DNA of 64,000 bases from contig WOAB01000142.1 in assembly GCA_027886185.1 (NCBI GenBank), forward strand, positions 248,001-312,000. The letters are read 5' to 3'. The DNA comes from Rheum nobile. Lineage: Eukaryota > Streptophyta > Magnoliopsida > Caryophyllales > Polygonaceae. This document shows positions 1 to 11,000 of this stretch, piece after piece. The position numbers were made by a program, and so were the translations under genes. Below the pieces are notes generated by a model that did not search any database, was not told where the DNA came from, and saw nothing but the letters and a program-made list of their open reading frames with translations. Each line of letters begins with the position of its first letter. Position 1 is the first letter of the stretch.

Positions 1-411
1 TCCCTCTGGTAATGCTAATACTGGCGCCGAGGTCAATCGTTGTTTCAATTCTTGAAAACTGGCCTCGCACTTGTCAGTCCAGACACACTTCTTGTGGACC
101 TTGCGAAGTAGACCGGTCATAGGTAGAGCGATCTTGTAAAATCCATCTACAAACCGTCTATAATACCCAGCAAGTCCAAGGAAACTGCGCACCTCCTTCA
201 CATGCTGAGGCCGCTTCCAGTTGGCTACAGCCTCAATCTTCTGGGGATCGACCATCACCCCATTTTCGTTGATCACATGGCCTAGGAAAGCCACTTCCTT
301 AATCCAGAAGTCACACTTAGACAATTTAGCATATAGCTCATTTTGTCTAAGGATTGACAACACAATCCGCAGGTATTCCTCATGAGTTTCCTCGCTCGGA
401 GAATAAATCAA
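1..411 (-). pseudogene. Ty3/gypsy reverse transcriptase C-terminal part and RNase H start (partial)
   Basis: The minus strand encodes ILIYSPSEETHEEYL, the segment following the FVDD catalytic motif, then ELYAKLSKCDFW, FLGHVINENGV, VRSFLGLAGYYRRF and the start of RNase H (PVLALPEG) at the window edge. These are signature blocks of Ty3/gypsy Pol. The catalytic Asp-Asp motif and everything N-terminal to it are absent: at about position 412 the frame jumps into protease-region sequence. The open frame has no start codon of its own. Confidence 0.9.
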
Positions 412-593
412 AATGTCTCAAACTTCTTACCCTGAATGGTAATCGGGACTTCGGATAAATGCTTGGTTCTAACCAAATATTCATCATTAAGAATATTTAC
501 AGTGAAAGGTTCACAAACCTTTTGTACACAAAACTTACTTACTAACACAACTATCCAAAACGAAGAACTGGGTATCACCCAAATCAACAACAT
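408..593 (-). pseudogene. Ty3/gypsy protease-region remnant
   Basis: The minus-strand peptide contains EPFTVNILNDEYLVRTK and SEVPITIQGKKF, which resembles the retropepsin-like region following gag in plant gypsy elements. I see no DTG/DSG catalytic triad. It abuts the truncated reverse transcriptase at about position 412, showing an internal deletion that removed the C-terminal protease, the linker and most of the polymerase palm. It is separated from gag by stops around 594-613. Confidence 0.65.
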
Positions 594-613
594 ACAAACA
601 AAAGTAGAATACT

Positions 614-1939
614 TTAAGCAAATGGAGCATCAGGTCCAACTGCCTCACGCATCTCATAAAGGCGTTGACCTTGACCTCCAGAAGAAAATGGGGCTTTGCC
701 TTTGTTCTGTGCAGTTGTCTGCATCGAAGGACTAGGAGTCTCCACCGGTTTGTACTTAGGCCGGTTGTTCTGATTAACAGACCCTTGCTGTGACTCCGCT
801 CCTTTCTGCTTTCCCTGCCAACAGAACTTCTGCATGTGCCCTATCTTCCCACAGCCAAAGCACGTCTTCCTCTCCTTTGGACATGCGATGCTTTTGTGCC
901 CAGTGGCACCACAATTGTGACACTGGATCAGACTCTGGTCCTGACCCGATTGCTGTGTTGACCCTCCATGAGTCATTTCTGTCTTTGCTTTGCTCGACTT
1001 AGCAAAGTTAGACGGTGGCGCAGGACGTTTAAATCCACTCGCCTGAGATTGATCTTGTATCGACCTCTGGTGATTCTGTTTCTTGGTTGACTCTTCTAGA
1101 GTTACTTCTAACTTATAAGCCGCATCCACATATTGTTCCAGAGTAGAGCAATTGTGGCTCAACATTATTGGCTTAATCTTTGGGTTCATCCACTCATGGA
1201 AATGTCAAATCTTCTGTTCTTCAGTGGATACATCCGAACCGGCGTATGGCAACAAGTGATTAAACTTAATTGCCAATTCAGCCACCTTCAACCCTTCAGT
1301 CTTAGGGTAAAGAAACTCCTTGCGCTTTTCCTCTCTCATTGCCCGAGAGAAGAACCGGTCGATCATCTTAGTCTTAAACATTGCCCAACTCAAATCAGGG
1401 CTATTCGTAAGACCGGTGTTTTCCCACCACTCACTAGCATCTCCTTTTAATTGCAGAGAAGCTATGTGCACCTTCTCGGCTTCCGTGCACTCCACACTGC
1501 GGAATAACCGCTCCATGTGGGAAAACCAATGCGTCACTTCAACTGGTTCACCCTTCCCATTGAAGCTGTCAGGTCTCATAGAATTTATGGCTTTCAGCGC
1601 TTGGCCACAATCATTCCTGCTCCTGACCACATTCTCCTGATGCAAAGGTACATGAGTTTCCTGTTCTCCAACTCCCGGGGCCGCTGAGGATGCCGGCACA
1701 TCTTGCGCCTGAGGCATATTCAGGTGTAGGACATCGCTCATTGCTTGCATGAAAATTCCTCGAATTTCTGCAACGACTGCTTCATCAAATATCCTTGGAG
1801 CGTGGCCCTGAGCTGGGTCATTGGCTTCCGGGTTAACATTGGACGCAGACTCATGCACATCCTCTGGATTTCCAACATTATCCCTGATTGGTCTGGGGTT
1901 GTTGCTCGGCCCAACACCAGAACGACTTGTGTTCACCAT
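614..1939 (-). pseudogene. gag: Ty3/gypsy Gag with two zinc knuckles, interrupted by one in-frame stop
   Basis: Gag coats the retrotransposon RNA in cytoplasmic virus-like particles. The best start is the Met at 1939 (MVNTSRSG), because upstream codons lie in the leader. The capsid domain spans about 1250-1640, with typical motifs (PDSFNGKGEP, LKGDASEWWENT, RFFSRAMREEKRKEFL). A single in-frame TGA at about 1203-1205 interrupts EEQKI*HFHEWMNP; the frame then continues through a basic linker and two CCHC zinc knuckles, CHNCGATGHKSIAC and CFGCGKIGHMQKFC. The stop could be a C-to-T change of an Arg CGA codon, consistent with decay by cytosine deamination. Confidence 0.85.
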
Positions 1940-2362
1940 CTGTTTACCGATCAAATTCCAAGGATTTCGTATATTAATACCTTGTAGTATACTTAATGTA
2001 ACAATCAACTCGGAAAGGATCAAACTAGGTAAACTTTCATTAGATGAACTTCAAACCGAGTTACTAGGTTCTACAACCTCAAATCATAACGAGGGAACTG
2101 GAAAATCAAGCCTAACTGGAGATGGCGAAACCACCTCGGCTTCTTCCGAGTCCTTCTGAAGAGAAACGAAAGCACTCAGAATCTACGAGTGACAAACAGA
2201 GAATTAGTCTTTCTAAATATGGAAATTCGTTTCCATATCAGACTAAAGAAAAGACACGACTATAAACGGTAAAAAATTTCTTTGAAAATTCAAAGCCTTC
2301 GAAAACATTTCTCAGTTTCAAACGAGTAAATGGTTCATGAATTCCCAAACCCGTTTTAAAAC

Positions 2363-2382
2363 CTTTGGCTCTGATGCCAGAT
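2363..2382 (-). promoter_or_regulatory. Primer-binding site (initiator tRNA-Met type, mutated)
   Basis: Immediately inside the LTR the minus strand reads GATCTGGCATCAGAGCC. This is the plant tRNA-Met primer-binding site TGGTATCAGAGC with one T-to-C change. It fixes the element's orientation and the inner LTR boundary. Confidence 0.8.
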
Positions 2383-2383
2383 C

Positions 2384-4648
2384 TGTTACACCCCCAAATT
2401 TCAATCCGTTTGGAAAGGTATCACTGCCAGTGACCTCGGTTTCCACACCGAAGCCACCCCAGGCTTTACCGGTTTAAACACAATTCATAAACAACGGTTA
2501 AGATATAAACATCAAAACCTTTAATTAAAACATATGTCTGGGGATTACATCCCAATCCCCATAGGACAAAACAGAGTATTTAGCGGAAGTCTTTATAAAC
2601 ATAAATACATGGGTCTTGATCATAAAGATCACCCACCAAGGATCGTAGCCTGATAAACCATTAAAACACCGTTTACTTTTATAGTCGTTCTAGCCTTCAT
2701 TCCTTGGATGCTAATCTGATGTGCCGAATCGAACGGATGACACCAGCCAACCATACAGAGAACAATTACGGTTGGTTAGTCTAATGAAAGACTATGCAAG
2801 GGTACAAGCAGATGGTTCGAGTAGTCGTATTAGGTTAGACTCATCGCTCCTCGAATAATAACCGATGATGATAGTCAACCCTCATACTCCTACTGGGATA
2901 TATCAAAAGGTATGCACAAGAGAAGATTCTGGAAGACCGAGTCTTCCCAGAAATCAACCCGAAGAGAAGACTCCAATGGAAATAAGTCTTATAGGAAATA
3001 TGACAAAGTCTGGAACGTTTAACGCATCACACATAAGCGTTCAAAAACTGACGAGATATTTCGGTTCACAACCAACCTCACCGCCCCAGGGCGAATCCAG
3101 ATTGGAAAGAGAACGTACTCTGACCAAGTTTAAATGAGTTTTCCTAGCCGCACTATTACTTAGCTGCGCTACTCGTCGAGGGTATATTAGTCATGTGCAT
3201 ACTCATCGGCACTTATCTTATTTGATTCCAAAACAAACCACATCACGTTATAAGCTTTTAGATATCCACAACACGATCAAGAACGACTGGACCTCACATA
3301 GAGCCCATCGTCCGTATCCACATCCGATCCACATCCGTTGGTGTCAGGGTCTCCACTGCCCTTTTACCAATAATTATAAAGAAACGACTAGACCTCACAT
3401 AGAGCCCATCGTCCCTATGAATACTCGTGCTAACTAAATAGTTCAACACAACAATAAATCACACCAAGCCATCAAGGCCCACATCTACACAATATATCTA
3501 TAATAGCGTTGATTCTAGCAGAAATACAACCTATTATAATATCTGTTTTACTTTCCAAAACAGTTTCATAAAGTTGTTCCCAGACATGAACAATAATCAA
3601 TCCAAATTAATTAACAATTAAACAATTGATAATTAATGGAATTATGGAATGATAAACAAGAGCGAACCGCCACTTGCCTTAGATCTGACGAAAGCTTTGC
3701 AAGCTTAGGAGTAAAGGTTTCCGATTCTGGAATTGGGACAGGTCCTGGAAAATAAATCCATATGGAATAACCCATAACAAGACTTCAAGTTAGATTCAAT
3801 ATCTACATATATGAATCTAAAGGAATAAGAATCGAACGGTTCAAGAAAGCCAAGCCTCGACCAAGCCAACATCCAAGACACACACACACCACGACCATGC
3901 TTGCCGTGGGGTGCGGTGGTCAGTCACCGCGGGGTGCGGCGCCATGACAGAAGCAGAAAATGATGGAGTTTTCGGGGAGAAACTTACCCAAATCGATCCG
4001 ATCGGCTTCGATTTGTTCTTGGTTGGGCCTCCCACCTTCTTAAGCTTAACAACACCTCTAAGAACCACCCTTCTACTGATCAAAAAGGTGTTCGAATCAC
4101 ACACAAAACAAAGCTCAAACTTCAGCAAGAAATGGAGGTTTTTAGGAGGAAGAAGATGGTGAGGGAGCTGTCTTCTGGCTCCTCCTCCGCCTCTCCTCCT
4201 CTATTTAAAGCTCTCCCAAGCCTTCCATTAGCAAGACACGTATACTAGGACGTGTACAAGCTAGAGGGAGTAGGCCGGATGACATCTCAAACCTATAACG
4301 TAGCCTTGCCAAGTTGCACAGCAAGCTGTCAAAGCTGCTCGCTGGCCCTTACCGCGGGGTGCGGCACTCCCTTCACCGCGGGGTGCGGTCAAGGCCAAAG
4401 TGCCTCCCTCCGACTCTTTGTCGTTTTTACCTTAAGTGGTAACGTATTTTTAATCCCGGGTTAAATATATTTGTACGCGGACGACCTTTTAGCCCGAAAA
4501 TACGTTAACTGTATTTTATATTGCTCAGAAAAATATTACAGAGATTAAACATTACACAGAATGTTCATCTTTCCCTGAAATAAATCTGACTCGCAATATG
4601 GGCTTAAGAAAATTCAAAATTTACCCGTACAAAATGCGGGATATTACA
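2384..4648 (-). repeat. 5' LTR of the gypsy element (about 2.27 kb)
   Basis: On the minus strand it begins TGTAATATCCCGC at 4648 and ends GGGGGTGTAACA at 2384, the canonical TG...CA form. A TATA-like box (TTTAAATAG, minus strand) lies near 4200. GC-rich repeats of the type ACCGCGGGGTGCGG occur at 4351-4389, upstream of that box, and at 3903-3939, downstream of it. The 3' portion (2391-2480) is clearly similar to the ends of the LTRs at 30815, 39834 and 44844. No protein-coding content is seen. Confidence 0.9.
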
Positions 4649-6101
4649 CTTGTAGTCCGAGGAAAAAGGATAATTCCCCAATCATGCTCATCTCAAACTC
4701 ACTACTCATAAGATTTTTGAACTTTTCTACAAGAGCAGGGTTAGTGGAACCAAAAATAATATCATCAACATAGACTTGAACCACCAGAATCTTACCTTCT
4801 TGTTCCAAAAGGAACAAGGTTTTATCAATCGTTTCTCGACGATATCCGTTGCAGAGAAGGAACTGTGCAAGTCTATCATACCAAGCACGAGGTGCTTGCT
4901 TAAGACCATATAGTGCCTTATCCAAAGCATACACATGCGAGGGAAAATTGACATCTTCAAAGCCAGGGGGCTGCTTCACATATACCTCTTCTTGAAGATA
5001 TCCATTCAAGAACGCAATCTTGACATCCATTTGGTATAAAGTGAATCCCTTGTGAGCGGCATAGGCGATGAGAAGGCGAATAGCTTCAATGCGAGCCACT
5101 GGAGCATACGTCTCATCATAATCAATCCCCTCTTGTTGATTGTAACCTTGAGCAACCAGCCTTACTTTGTTCCTTGTGACTACCCCAGAGTCATCGAGCT
5201 TGTTCCTATACACCCATCGAGTCCCGATGGCATGTTTGTTGCGAGGCAAGGGAACGAGCCGCCAGACTTTGTTCCTCTCAAATTGATGTAGCTCTTCTTG
5301 CATAGCTACAATCCAGTCTGGTTCCTTCAATGCTTCCTTGATATTCTTGGGTTCTACAAGAGAGATAAACGCATGGAAAGCACAAAACATATTCAATTTA
5401 GAACGCAAACCTCTTTCACCAAAAGGTGTGACCAGATTATGAGTGGGATGAGCCTTTTGAATTCGAACACTCTTTGACACGAGTAATGAGGGGTCATTAT
5501 GTTGTATCTCAGAGTCGTCCGTTGAAGATTGATGTAACTGAGCATCTTTAAATTGGTATGTTCCGTCATCATCACTTTGAGAGTCAACAACAATAATATC
5601 ACCAGAAGTTCCAGATGGAACAATGATAGGGACATTTGCATTAGGTGGAGGCATGATTGTTGAATCAGCAGTGGATGAGGAGGGAACATATGCATCTTGT
5701 GCAGAATCACTTGAGGTATCCTCCTTGGATGATTCATCAAGACTAGAAGAGTCTAGAGAGGATGGAGACACATTATTCTCATTCGAAGGACCGTTCCCCA
5801 AACCTGCATTTGGTCGCGAAGAAGGACCATTGTCTTCATCATCAGAATCTTCGCGTTGCATTATTGGATAGCCCTCCTCTGGGGACGTCGCATCGAACTC
5901 GCCATTGGAACCTTTTGAGTTCTCATCGAAGACAACATGAATGCTTTCTTCAATTCTACGAAGCCTCTTGTTGTATACTCTGTAAACCTTGCTTGCCTTT
6001 TCATATCCCAAGAAAATTCCTTCATCACTTCGTGGGTCAAACTTCCCTAAGTTATCCTTCCCATTGTTGTGAATATAACACCTGCATCCAAAAGCACACA
6101 A
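4649..6101 (-). pseudogene. pol: Ty1/copia reverse transcriptase (truncated by insertion)
   Basis: The frame starts in the integrase C-terminal region (GIFLGYEKASKVYRVYN, HVVFDEN) and passes an acidic Ser-rich linker. It enters reverse transcriptase at EALKEPDWIVAMQEEL and continues with NKVRLVAQGYNQQEGIDYDETYAPVAR, split here as NKVRLVAQGYN and GIDYDETYAPVAR. Further motifs are YQMDVKIAFLNG (normally DVKSAFLNG), LYGLKQAPRAWYDRL and the catalytic YVDDIIFGST near 4770. It ends at FFLGLQ, where the gypsy LTR supplies an immediate stop. The C-terminal reverse transcriptase and RNase H must lie beyond that insertion, left of the window. Confidence 0.9.
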
Positions 6102-6498
6102 GTGCAGTGTTAATGGCTTCTGCCCAGAAGATTCTTAGAAGGTTGCTTGCAATGAGAAGAGCTCTTGCTATATCTTCCAGAGTCCTGTTCTTCCGTTCCA
6201 CAACCCCATTTTGTTGTGGTGTCCTAGGCGCGGAGAAGTCATAAGACACACCATGTTCCTCGCAAAAGTTAAAGAACATAGAGTTCTCAAACTCCGTTCC
6301 ATGGTCAGACCTTATAGCCTTCAGCTTCTTTCCTAAGCTTGTTTCCACCTTCTTGATGAACGTCTCGAACTCAGAGAAGACTTCATCCTTCGAAGACAGA
6401 AAAATTGTCCAAGTGAATCTAGAATAATCATCGACAATTACGAAAACATACCTGTTCCCACCGTGACTTCTTATCCTCATGGGACCACAGAGATCCAT
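6052..6498 (-). pseudogene. pol: Ty1/copia integrase core
   Basis: The catalytic D,D-35-E triad is readable as MDLCGPM, IRSDHGTEFEN and PQQNGVVERKNRT. Flanking motifs (YVFVIVDDYSRFTWTIFL) are standard for copia integrases, which insert the cDNA in the nucleus. Around 6080-6100 the frame shifts into the downstream piece (CAFGCRCYIHNNGKDNLGKF), so the polyprotein would be truncated. A stop separates it from the preceding GAG-pre-integrase segment near 6500. Confidence 0.9.
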
Positions 6499-6507
6499 AT
6501 GAATCAG

Positions 6508-7110
6508 TTACAGAGGATGAGAGCTTGTTACATCTGGTTTAACCTTGAAGGAGGAACGAGTTTGTTTCCCTTTTACACAAGCGTCACAAACACCATGGAA
6601 TTCCGATTGAACATGTGGAAGACCACAAACATGTTCTTTGGTATACAACTTGTGGATGAGTTGAAGATTTGCATGTCCAAGCCTTCTATGCCATAGTTCC
6701 GTCTCATCAGCTATAGACGCAAAGCATAGAACTTCCTTTGGCTTGAAATTTGTGTCCACAATGTACACATCCTTGAATCTGACTTCTCTCAAAATTATGT
6801 TCTTGGTTTCACGATCTTTGACGTAGCATTCTTGTGAAGTGAAGACCGTCTTGTTGTTCCCTTGGTCGCAAAGTTGTACAACACTCAACAAACTAAAATC
6901 AAGTTCATGAACTAAACTAACTTCTTTTACCGTGATACTAGAGTTTAGTTTTGTTTCGCCTGTTCCAATGATTTCTCTACATCTCGTCTCCAAAAGCAAC
7001 ACTCGCTCTTGAGTGTTTGTGAAGTGAGGTGAGTTAATCTTCTTTTCCGGTCATGTGGCACGAACAAGCGCTGTCAATATGCCACCTCTCGTTCCCCCTC
7101 ACTTCAACCT
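6508..7110 (-). pseudogene. pol: Ty1/copia protease trace and GAG-pre-integrase domain
   Basis: At the 5' end (about 7050-7090, minus strand) the peptide WHIDSACSCHMTG corresponds to the copia protease active-site segment, normally WxxDSGxxxHMTG, so the Gly after Asp-Ser is Ala here. A frameshift follows, and then an open frame carries the protease tail (LVHELDFSLLSVVQLCD). The GAG-pre-integrase zinc-binding domain follows with ELWHRRLGHANLQLIHKL and CDACVKGKQTRSSF. It lies directly upstream of integrase. Confidence 0.8.
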
Positions 7111-7122
7111 GCACAGAAAAAG

Positions 7123-7418
7123 TTAAGGTTTAGCGACCCAAGCAAGCTTAGCCTTACCTGGTCGAAACACATAATGCAATTGTTCCCTAGGAATAGTTCT
7201 AACATCAACAGTAGTTTTCTTCCTAGATCTAGCATGATTATGATTATGCACATGTGAATCATCATAGAAGTCATTCAAGTTCACATTATTACTCCTACTG
7301 TTCCTTCTCTTTGTGTGCTCTTCAGTGAACTTCCTTTTCTTTTCACAGTCTCTCTGCAAATGTCTGTTATCCCCACAATACCAACACAACTTGAATTGGT
7401 CCATTTGAACATAATTTC
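7123..7418 (-). pseudogene. gag: Ty1/copia Gag C-terminal zinc-knuckle segment
   Basis: The minus strand encodes MDQFKLCWYCGDNRHLQRDC, containing a CCHC knuckle (CX2CX4HX4C), then a basic and Asn/His-rich stretch (KKRKFTEEHTKRRN, HVHNHNHARSRKK). It is the part of gag left of the gag-only insertion. The frame joins conceptually to the 56 bases of gag at 10945-11000. The Met-initiated reading that begins at 7497 starts in foreign LTR sequence and is not a real start. Confidence 0.75.
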
Positions 7419-8378
7419 TGATACAATCAAGCCCGAGAAGGAAGTCATGTAGGCTCGGCGCCGTGGGCTTGAACGTGGAATGGCCACCAGGAGTCATTAC
7501 AAGGAGTTGGGTGAGCTCTCATGGGCCCCATTTACAAGCAACCTCATGCATTGGAAGATGGCCAAAGATGAGGAACAATGGAGGAGAGCTGCTTGGTGGA
7601 GTTATGCGAGGAGCCCAAGGACGACGCCACACACACCGAATTTGGAACATCGATAACTCCCAATTGGCTCGCTATTTCGGTCCCATTTTTGGATATGTTT
7701 CTTGGAATGGGCATGTGTCGAAGATGTCCAAATTCCAGGCCCATCTGAGCTGGGATATGGAAGATAAATGGGATACACTGTTTTGGAAATATCCAGGCGT
7801 TACTTGCGGAACAAGAGTCGGAATAGGCTGAATTTTGGATATGACTTGTATCTTGTTCGTATCAAGATTCTGTCCAAATTTCGTGAAGATTGAATATCGG
7901 ATCGGGAAGATATGCTGATTTGAAGATCTGACTGTTTTGGAAACTCCTTATTTTTAGGGATTCTTGCTTGGGGAAGGGGTTAGACGATTTGAGACTATTT
8001 ATATGTTGGTTTTGACATTTCATTGGATAGACTTGATTTTTGATAAACACATTTATGATTGGAGGTTTAACCTTCTTGAGTATTTGAATTCTTGGTGAGT
8101 AATATCCGAGCGTTCTTTACTTTGTGTTTTGGTGCGTAATATCCAAAGCAGGTTGATTAAGTTTAGGTGAGTAATATCCTTGACTTGAATCAACAACCTT
8201 GATCGATCCAAGGTGAGTCATATCCAAGGATTGGTTGAGTCTTTCAAACCGCCGAAGTGCGACTCCGAGACGGTGTTGATTGCTTATCCCGGTTACATTA
8301 TCATCATCATCTACACGTCTACCATCATCAACCACCATTCAAGTTACGTTGGAGACCTTACCTTGCACCAGAAGAAGA
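7419..8378 (+). repeat. 5' LTR of the gag-only element (about 960 bp)
   Basis: It begins TGATACAATCAAGCCCGAG and ends ...CACCAGAAGAAGA. It differs from the other copy by scattered single-base changes and a small ATC repeat change near 8300. The end lacks CA, and the true start may be 7421, because TCTG is found at both copia junctions. Confidence 0.85.
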
Positions 8379-9122
8379 CCGACGCATCCGGGGCATTTTA
8401 TCCCCAACATGCAGCCACGCCATGACATTCCCGGGCTGTGGGATCCGGGACGAGGCTACGAGAGGCGATGTGAAGAGAATCGACAAGAGCCGTCCATGCA
8501 CCCTCATGCTAGGGTATCCATTGATAAGTTTGCTGGAACTACTGATGTGGAGGCCTATCTGGAATGGGAGTCTAAGACTGAGGCCATCTTTGATTACTAT
8601 GAACACCCAGATCATGTTCGGGTAGCCATGGCCACCACTCGTTTCACTGAGTTTGCCTTGTCTTGGTGGAGAGCGGACAAACTCGAGAGAGACATAGATG
8701 GGATAAGGCCAATCCGTACATGGCGTGAGCTCAAGGAGGCTATGAGGCACCAGTTTGTGCTCGCCAACTATTTGGACCTTGTGCAAGGACAGTTGGAGCG
8801 CTTGAGGCGGGGCAACCATACTCCATTTGAGTACTCCCACAACCTGAAGCGGCTTATGGCAAGGTCAAGTGTTAACTTCCCTGAGCGGTATGTCGTCTTT
8901 AACTTTGCTAATTGCCTTAATGAAGATATAGGCAGTCATGTTAGAGCTCAACACTTTGGGCTGGATCCGCCTATAGAGAGCATGTTGCACTACGCCCAGC
9001 AGGCCTACGAGGGTCTGCCCAAGAAGAGGCAATCCAGTGGGGCGCGCATGTTGGAAGCTTCAGCGCCTGCTAGTCAACCCAAGTCGGCGGTGGCCAAGGA
9101 GGAGGCTGCAAAGGACTCGACT

Positions 9123-9245
9123 GTAATACCCCTTAATTTTAATAAGGATATTTGGGTAATTTTTCCCATCCTTCGTTCAATAATTTTTTTGCTTTCAGTG
9201 GAGTTTGGATTTTCTGTAATATCCATGATCTCAATAATTTTTTTT
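9123..9245 (+). repeat. LTR 5'-end fragment embedded in gag
   Basis: The segment begins TGTAATACCCCTTAA and continues with GATATTTGGGTAATTTTTCCC and GTGGAGTTTGGATTTTCTGTAA (each shorter than the full match). It matches the first ~120 bases of the LTR family at 37354, 42258, 15165 and 63546. It does not interrupt the surrounding gag frame. Confidence 0.85.
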
Positions 9246-9974
9246 GCTCGAGTCTGCCCTACCAAGAAACAAGTGTTGCTTAACGCTTGTGGAGAGCATG
9301 AGTTTGAGGATGAGAAGGATGTTTCAGCTGAGGTGGAAAACACCAAGTGTGACACCCCTGACACTCGAGGTGAGAGCTTATTAGCTATCAAACTTGAGCC
9401 CACTTATGTTGAACCGCTTGTTGAAGAAATTGGAGATAGCGAGGAGCTAGCTGATTTGGCTCCCATGGATACTTTGGTTGACTGGCTCAAACCGCCAGTT
9501 GACCCATTGCAGAGAGGGCTTAGCATTGATCACACGTGCCATCGGGGAAAGAGTGATCTACCTATGATTGCGTTAGTGGTCAGTGGAAGTGAAAGGAATA
9601 TCGTGACTGAGTTTGTTGTTCAGAAGCTTCCTCCCGAGATGATCAACCCTCCCAAGAAAGATAAGTATATCTCTTTCATTTCCTCGGGTTCTAGTACTAC
9701 TCTCTTCTTGCATTTTGAGGATTATAGGGCTTCTCTACTTTTGTTTTGTGAGACTTTGGGGAGGTATTCTAAACTTGTGAATGCATGTAACCCTAGTAGG
9801 GATTGGGTGAGAGTTAAGAAGGGGAGTCCCCTCAAGTTTATTTTTGGGCATGCTCGGCGTCAGAGTGAGGGGAGCATGTGTATATTAGGGCTTAAGTTGG
9901 TTGGGGTGTTGAGAGTTTTCGTTACTTTGTATACATGGATGGTCCACGTGAAGATTCGAGGTCGAATCTTCCCC

Positions 9975-9987
9975 AAGAAGGGGAGGA
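9975..9987 (+). promoter_or_regulatory. Polypurine tract
   Basis: AAGAAGGGGAGGA lies directly against the 3' LTR start TGATACAATC at 9988 and would prime plus-strand DNA synthesis. Confidence 0.8.
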
Positions 9988-10944
9988 TGATACAATCAAG
10001 CCCGAGAAGGAAGTCATGGAGGCTCGGCGCCGTGGGCTTGAACGTGGAATGGCCACCAGGAGTCATTACAAAGAGTTGGGTGAGCTCTCATGGGCCCCAT
10101 TTACAAGCAACCTCATGCATTGGAAGATGGCCAAAGATGAGGAACAATGGAGGAGAGCTGCTTGGTGGAGTTATGCGAGGAGCCCAAGGACGACGCCACA
10201 CACACCGAATTTGGAACATCGATAACTCCCAATTGGCTCGCTATTTCGGTCCCATTTTTGGATATGTTTCTTGGAATGGGCCTGTGTCGAAGATGTCCAA
10301 ATGTCAGGCCCATCGGAGCTGGGATATGGAAGATAAATGGGATACACTGTTTTGGAAATATCCAGGCGTGACTTGCGGAACAAGAGTCGGAATAGGCTGA
10401 ATTTTGGATATGATTTGTATCTTGTTCGTATCAAGATTCTTTCCAAATTTCGCGACGATTGAAGATCGGATCGGGAAGATATGTTGATTTGAAGATCCGG
10501 CTGTTTTGGAAACTCCTTATTTTTAGGGATTCTTGCTTGGGGAAAGGGTTAGACGATTTGAGACTATTTATATGTTGGTTTTGGCATTTCATTGGATAGA
10601 CTTGATTTTTGATAAACACATTTGTGATTGGAGGTTTAACCTTCTTGAGTATTTGAATTCTTTGTGAGTAATATCCGAGCGTTCTTTACTTTGTGTTTTG
10701 GTGCGTAATATCCAAAGCAGGTTGATTAAGTTTAGGTGAGTAATATCCTTGACTTGAATCAACAACCTTGATCGATCCAAGGTGAGTCATATCCAAGGAT
10801 TGGTTGAGTCTTTCAAACCGTCGAAGTGCGACTCCGAGACGGTGTTGATTGCTTATCCCGGTTACATTATCATCATCTACACGTCTACCATCATCAACCG
10901 CCATTCAAGTTACGTTGGAGACCTTACCTTGCACCAGAAGAAGA
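9988..10944 (+). repeat. 3' LTR of the gag-only element
   Basis: This is the second copy of the 7419-8378 repeat, followed at 10945 by TCTGCGGGG, which is copia gag sequence continuing the interrupted frame. Confidence 0.85.
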
Positions 10945-11000
10945 TCTGCGGGGTCGAAGTGCATCACTTTCTGTTGGGAACAACACTCTTGGCTTGTTTT

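Larger units (their letters stand above)
1..4648 (-). mobile_element. Ty3/gypsy LTR retrotransposon, 5' part, nested in a copia element
   Basis: In minus-strand order this element shows its 5' LTR (4648-2384), a tRNA-Met primer site, gag, a protease remnant and the end of reverse transcriptase running off the window. The right boundary is exact: the copia reading frame ends in FFLGLQ and is then replaced by the LTR start TGTAATATCCC. The other LTR lies outside the window, so the target duplication cannot be checked. The missing piece between protease and reverse transcriptase, plus stops in gag, make this a non-autonomous, decayed copy. The LTR belongs to the dominant LTR family of the window. 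Confidence 0.9.
8409..9987 (+). pseudogene. gag: Ty3/gypsy Gag with protease remnant, running open into the 3' LTR
   Basis: The start chosen is ATG 8409 (MQPRHDIPGLW), the first Met beyond the LTR. The capsid domain (about 8510-8960) shows VEAYLEWESKTEAIFDYY, ALSWWRADKL, WRELKEAMRHQFV and ERLRRGNHTPFEY. No CCHC knuckle is seen. A stretch derived from an unrelated LTR (9123-9245) is embedded in frame. Near 9560-9640 the peptide ALVVSGSERNIV aligns with the retropepsin motif IDGGSxxNIV, but the catalytic Asp is replaced. In another frame the end encodes DSRSNLPQEGEDD, matching the usual C-terminal tail of gypsy Pol. The frame stays open to 10400 inside the LTR. Confidence 0.75.
7419..10944 (+). 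mobile_element. Gag-only (non-autonomous) Ty3/gypsy retrotransposon
   Basis: Two near-identical direct repeats (7419-8378 and 9988-10944) flank a 1.6-kb interior with gag, a damaged protease motif and the last residues of pol, but no polymerase, RNase H or integrase. A polypurine tract lies just before the second repeat. Both ends abut copia gag. The bases TCTG occur at both junctions, but the normal TG...CA ends with a 5-bp duplication are not clean, so the ends may be unusual. The near identity of the repeats argues for a recent insertion. Confidence 0.85.

Noticed and set aside
8280..10400. 706-codon frame as one protein
   Set aside because: Its first 43 codons lie in the 5' LTR and its last ~140 in the 3' LTR; only 8409 to about 9987 reflects gag and remnants.
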